Source: Trichomonas tenax (lineage: Eukaryota; Parabasalia; Trichomonadida; Trichomonadidae). Taken from it: DNA of 53,712 bases. How positions within the stretch are numbered: the first letter of the stretch is position 1; the number at the start of each line of letters is the position of its first letter. Shown piece by piece: positions 51,897-53,712 of this stretch. Where the stretch lies: NCBI GenBank assembly GCA_023091735.1, contig JALKBU010000263.1, positions 1 through 53,712 of the forward strand, written 5' to 3'. Both the position numbers and the translations under genes were made by a program. The notes under the pieces are model-generated. The model saw only the letters and a program-made list of their open reading frames with translations, searched no databases and was not told where the DNA came from.

Positions 51897-51903
51897 TCAC
51901 TTT
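51897..51903 (+). promoter_or_regulatory. initiator-like element of the transaldolase gene
   Basis: TCACTTT with +1 A at 51899, giving a leader of about 14 nt to the ATG at 51913. Textbook fit to the trichomonad initiator. Confidence 0.7.
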
Positions 51904-51912
51904 ATCTTTATT

Positions 51913-52860
51913 ATGTCTCAACTCGATGCCCTCCGCTCTATGACAGTCGTTGTTGCCGACACAGGCGACATCGAGGCCATCAAGAAGTACCAGCCACAAG
52001 ACGCTACAACAAACCCATCCCTCGTGTTGAATGCATCTCAGCTCCCACAGTATGTTCCATTGATCGAAAACGCCATCCAATACGCTAAGTCCAAGAGTGA
52101 CTGCAAGTGCCAGCAGCTCATCGACGCCGAAGACAAGTTGGCCGTCAACATCGGTTTGGAAATCTTGAAGATTGTTCCAGGCAGAATCTCAACAGAGGTC
52201 GATGCCAGACTTTCCTATGACACACAGAAGACAATCGAGCGTGCAAGGAAGATCATTGCTCTCTACAACGAGGCAGGAATCAAGAACGACCGCATTCTCA
52301 TCAAGATCGCCTCCACATGGCAGGGCATCCGCGCTGCTGAGGTCCTCGAGAAGGAGGGAATCAACTGCAACCTCACACTCCTCTTCTCACAGGCTCAGGC
52401 ACGTGCTTGTGCTGAAGCCGGTGCTTACCTCATTTCTCCATTCGTCGGAAGAATCTTGGACTGGTACAAGGCCGCTGGCAAAGCCCCAGCCACATCTGCT
52501 GAAGATCCAGGCGTTATCTCGGTCACAAAGATCTACAACTACTACAAGCAGTACGGCTACAAGACAGTCGTCATGGGTGCTTCTTTCCGCAACACAGGCG
52601 AAATCACAGAGCTCGCTGGCTGCGACAGACTCACAATCTCTCCAGCACTCCTCAAGGAACTCCAGGAGACAAAGGCTGAGCTTCCACGCAAGCTCGAGTA
52701 CAAGGGTGAGGTCCTTCCACGCCCAGAGCCAATGACAGAGGCACAGTTCCTTTGGGAACACAACATGGACCCAATGGCTGTCGAGAAACTCGCTCAGGGC
52801 ATCCGCAACTTCGCTGCTGATACTGAGAAGTTAGAAGCAATGCTTCAGGCCAAGTTATAA
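51913..52860 (+). CDS. transaldolase
   Basis: A 315-residue enzyme of the non-oxidative pentose phosphate pathway. It moves a dihydroxyacetone unit between sedoheptulose-7-phosphate and glyceraldehyde-3-phosphate in the cytosol. It resembles the bacterial TalB-type subfamily in length and motifs: D16 (proton handling) in VADTGD, TTNPSL at 32-37, E95 in STEVDARLS, and the Schiff-base lysine K131 in [11 protein letters not shown]. The phosphate-binding region [11 protein letters not shown] is intact. Highly biased, GC-rich codons mark a strongly expressed gene; the many overlapping frames are shadows. TAAA at 52858-52861 overlaps the stop and fits the trichomonad polyadenylation signal. Confidence 0.97.
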   Translation: MSQLDALRSMTVVVADTGDIEAIKKYQPQDATTNPSLVLNASQLPQYVPLIENAIQYAKSKSDCKCQQLIDAEDKLAVNIGLEILKIVPGRISTEVDARLSYDTQKTIERARKIIALYNEAGIKNDRILIKIASTWQGIRAAEVLEKEGINCNLTLLFSQAQARACAEAGAYLISPFVGRILDWYKAAGKAPATSAEDPGVISVTKIYNYYKQYGYKTVVMGASFRNTGEITELAGCDRLTISPALLKELQETKAELPRKLEYKGEVLPRPEPMTEAQFLWEHNMDPMAVEKLAQGIRNFAADTEKLEAMLQAKL

Positions 52861-53591
52861 ATTCCAGATGACTAAATTTAGTTTCATAAGAGAAACCCTA
52901 TTTTTACTTTGGCAGATCTCCTCCTTCTGCTATCACTAAATATGTGCACATAACACAACAGTTGTTGAAGAGCCTGAAATCTTCGTTTTCCAAAGTGAAT
53001 TTGAAAATTTAATCAAAATCCTCGATATCGAATGCATATTTTCGAACAACATACAGCCTGTCTGCGTTAAAGGAAACAATTCAATTGTCCGACGTTGATT
53101 TTGTTCCATCAAATCTTTTTATTCAATATCTGGGCAGCACTATTGTTGTGTTCTGATTGCATGTTGTGAATTGATTGAAGAAAGACCAATATTAAATCGA
53201 CATTACACATATTCGAATTGCAGCAACAATGAAGGACTTTCTGGATCAGTTTATTGCATTTTTGGATCATCGCAAAATATCAGCATCAGTTTTTGAAATT
53301 TCTTGTCAAGTTGATATGTAATATCTTAAAATATTTGAAGAAATACATCAAAAAGAAAAGTTCCTCAATTAAAAGATAGTTTATGAATCTATAATCAACT
53401 TTCTATAGTATCCTTTGGAATAATAAAACAAATCTAAAATATCTTTTTATCATTGAAAAAAAATACAATGTTTATTTCAAATGGATTTGAGGGCGTTGCA
53501 GAAATTAAGAGATAGAAAGGAGGTATCTTCTTTTTCTTTAAATTTGCTTTGTTATCATATGCAGATCAAAATATTTAATTTTAAATGGGAC
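52861..53591. other. spacer
   Basis: About 0.7 kb downstream of transaldolase; AT-rich, no feature recognised. Confidence 0.45.
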
Positions 53592-53712
53592 TGGGACAAA
53601 ATAGAACAACGTGCTTTTCTGACATGTAACTTATTTTGACATATAGAGTCAGAATGTCAAAATAAAGGAAAGTGACATGTTTGGGCGGGAAAAATGGAAA
53701 AGTATCAATAGG
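53592..53712. repeat. dispersed repeat, inverted partner of 22976-23112, cut by window end
   Basis: Reverse complement of the repeat upstream of the subtilisin gene, about 90% alike and running off the window. It contains TGACATGTAA at 53620-53629. Confidence 0.8.

Noticed and set aside
51886..52840. Several overlapping frames on both strands around 51.9-52.8 kb
   Set aside because: Shadows of the GC-rich, codon-biased transaldolase gene.
22976..53712. A ~30 kb Maverick-type element with TIRs at 22976-23112 and 53592-53712
   Set aside because: The enclosed genes are ordinary host genes (UBA3, rubrerythrin, kinases, tRNA). No integrase, DNA polymerase B or capsid-type gene is present, so two copies of a dispersed repeat are the simpler reading.

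Overview
The window reads as nuclear DNA of a trichomonad-type parabasalid (Trichomonas or Tritrichomonas relative). Pointers are: very AT-rich spacers; intron-free genes on both strands; TCA(C/T)TTT initiator-like sites 9-25 nt before several ATGs; TAAA overlapping the stop codon of the two most codon-biased genes; a rubrerythrin and a bacterial-type transaldolase with GC-rich codons; R2R3 Myb, PH-AGC kinases, a membrane-anchored subtilisin, and decaying secreted-protein families. The species cannot be fixed from sequence alone.

Layout. 0.1-6.4 kb: frameshifted surface-protein remnant, a 526-codon surface-type ORF without an ATG, two small membrane proteins and a decayed beta-helix-like gene. 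7.9-11.0 kb: tRNA-Lys(UUU), a C2 protein and a PH-AGC kinase. 11.5-19.2 kb: a region bounded by a ~0.4 kb inverted repeat, holding an HxxxDG acyltransferase, a dead metallo-beta-lactamase-fold gene, hairpin array 1, an R2R3 Myb gene and a secreted protein. 19.6-20.2 kb: hairpin array 2. 22.3-28.4 kb: a GC-rich tandem repeat, a dispersed repeat, the subtilisin gene and a second copy of the 526-codon ORF. 28.8-31.2 kb: a helical protein and an FCP1/SCP-type phosphatase. 33.3-37.7 kb: a polar-protein pseudogene, a GC-rich structured non-coding island, a basic protein and a second PH-AGC kinase. 38.3-42.3 kb: a beta-helix-like pseudogene, rubrerythrin and UBA3. 44.7-45.3 kb: hairpin array 3. 45.8-52.9 kb: a pseudokinase, a foldback element, a TMEM62-like metallophosphoesterase, tRNA-Ala(UGC) and transaldolase.

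The most unusual content is three arrays of long, nearly perfect hairpins with the size and shape of microRNA precursors. Array 1 (14538-15598) has eight different hairpins, mostly 95-140 nt apart. Array 2 (19587-20246) and array 3 (44663-45325) each have six, and they are the same six families in exactly reversed order (A-B-C-D-F-E against E'-F'-D'-C'-B'-A'). Members of a pair keep pairing through compensatory base changes, which suggests selection on RNA structure. No protein-coding role explains them. A small-RNA precursor cluster is the simplest reading, but processing cannot be shown from sequence.

The window is also rich in copied segments. Five separate homologous pairs were found and all five lie in inverted orientation. 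The housekeeping genes (UBA3, rubrerythrin, transaldolase, kinases) look intact and independently transcribed; no operon-like arrangement is evident. Several gene remnants carry frameshifts next to homopolymers, so base-calling error should be kept in mind for those.
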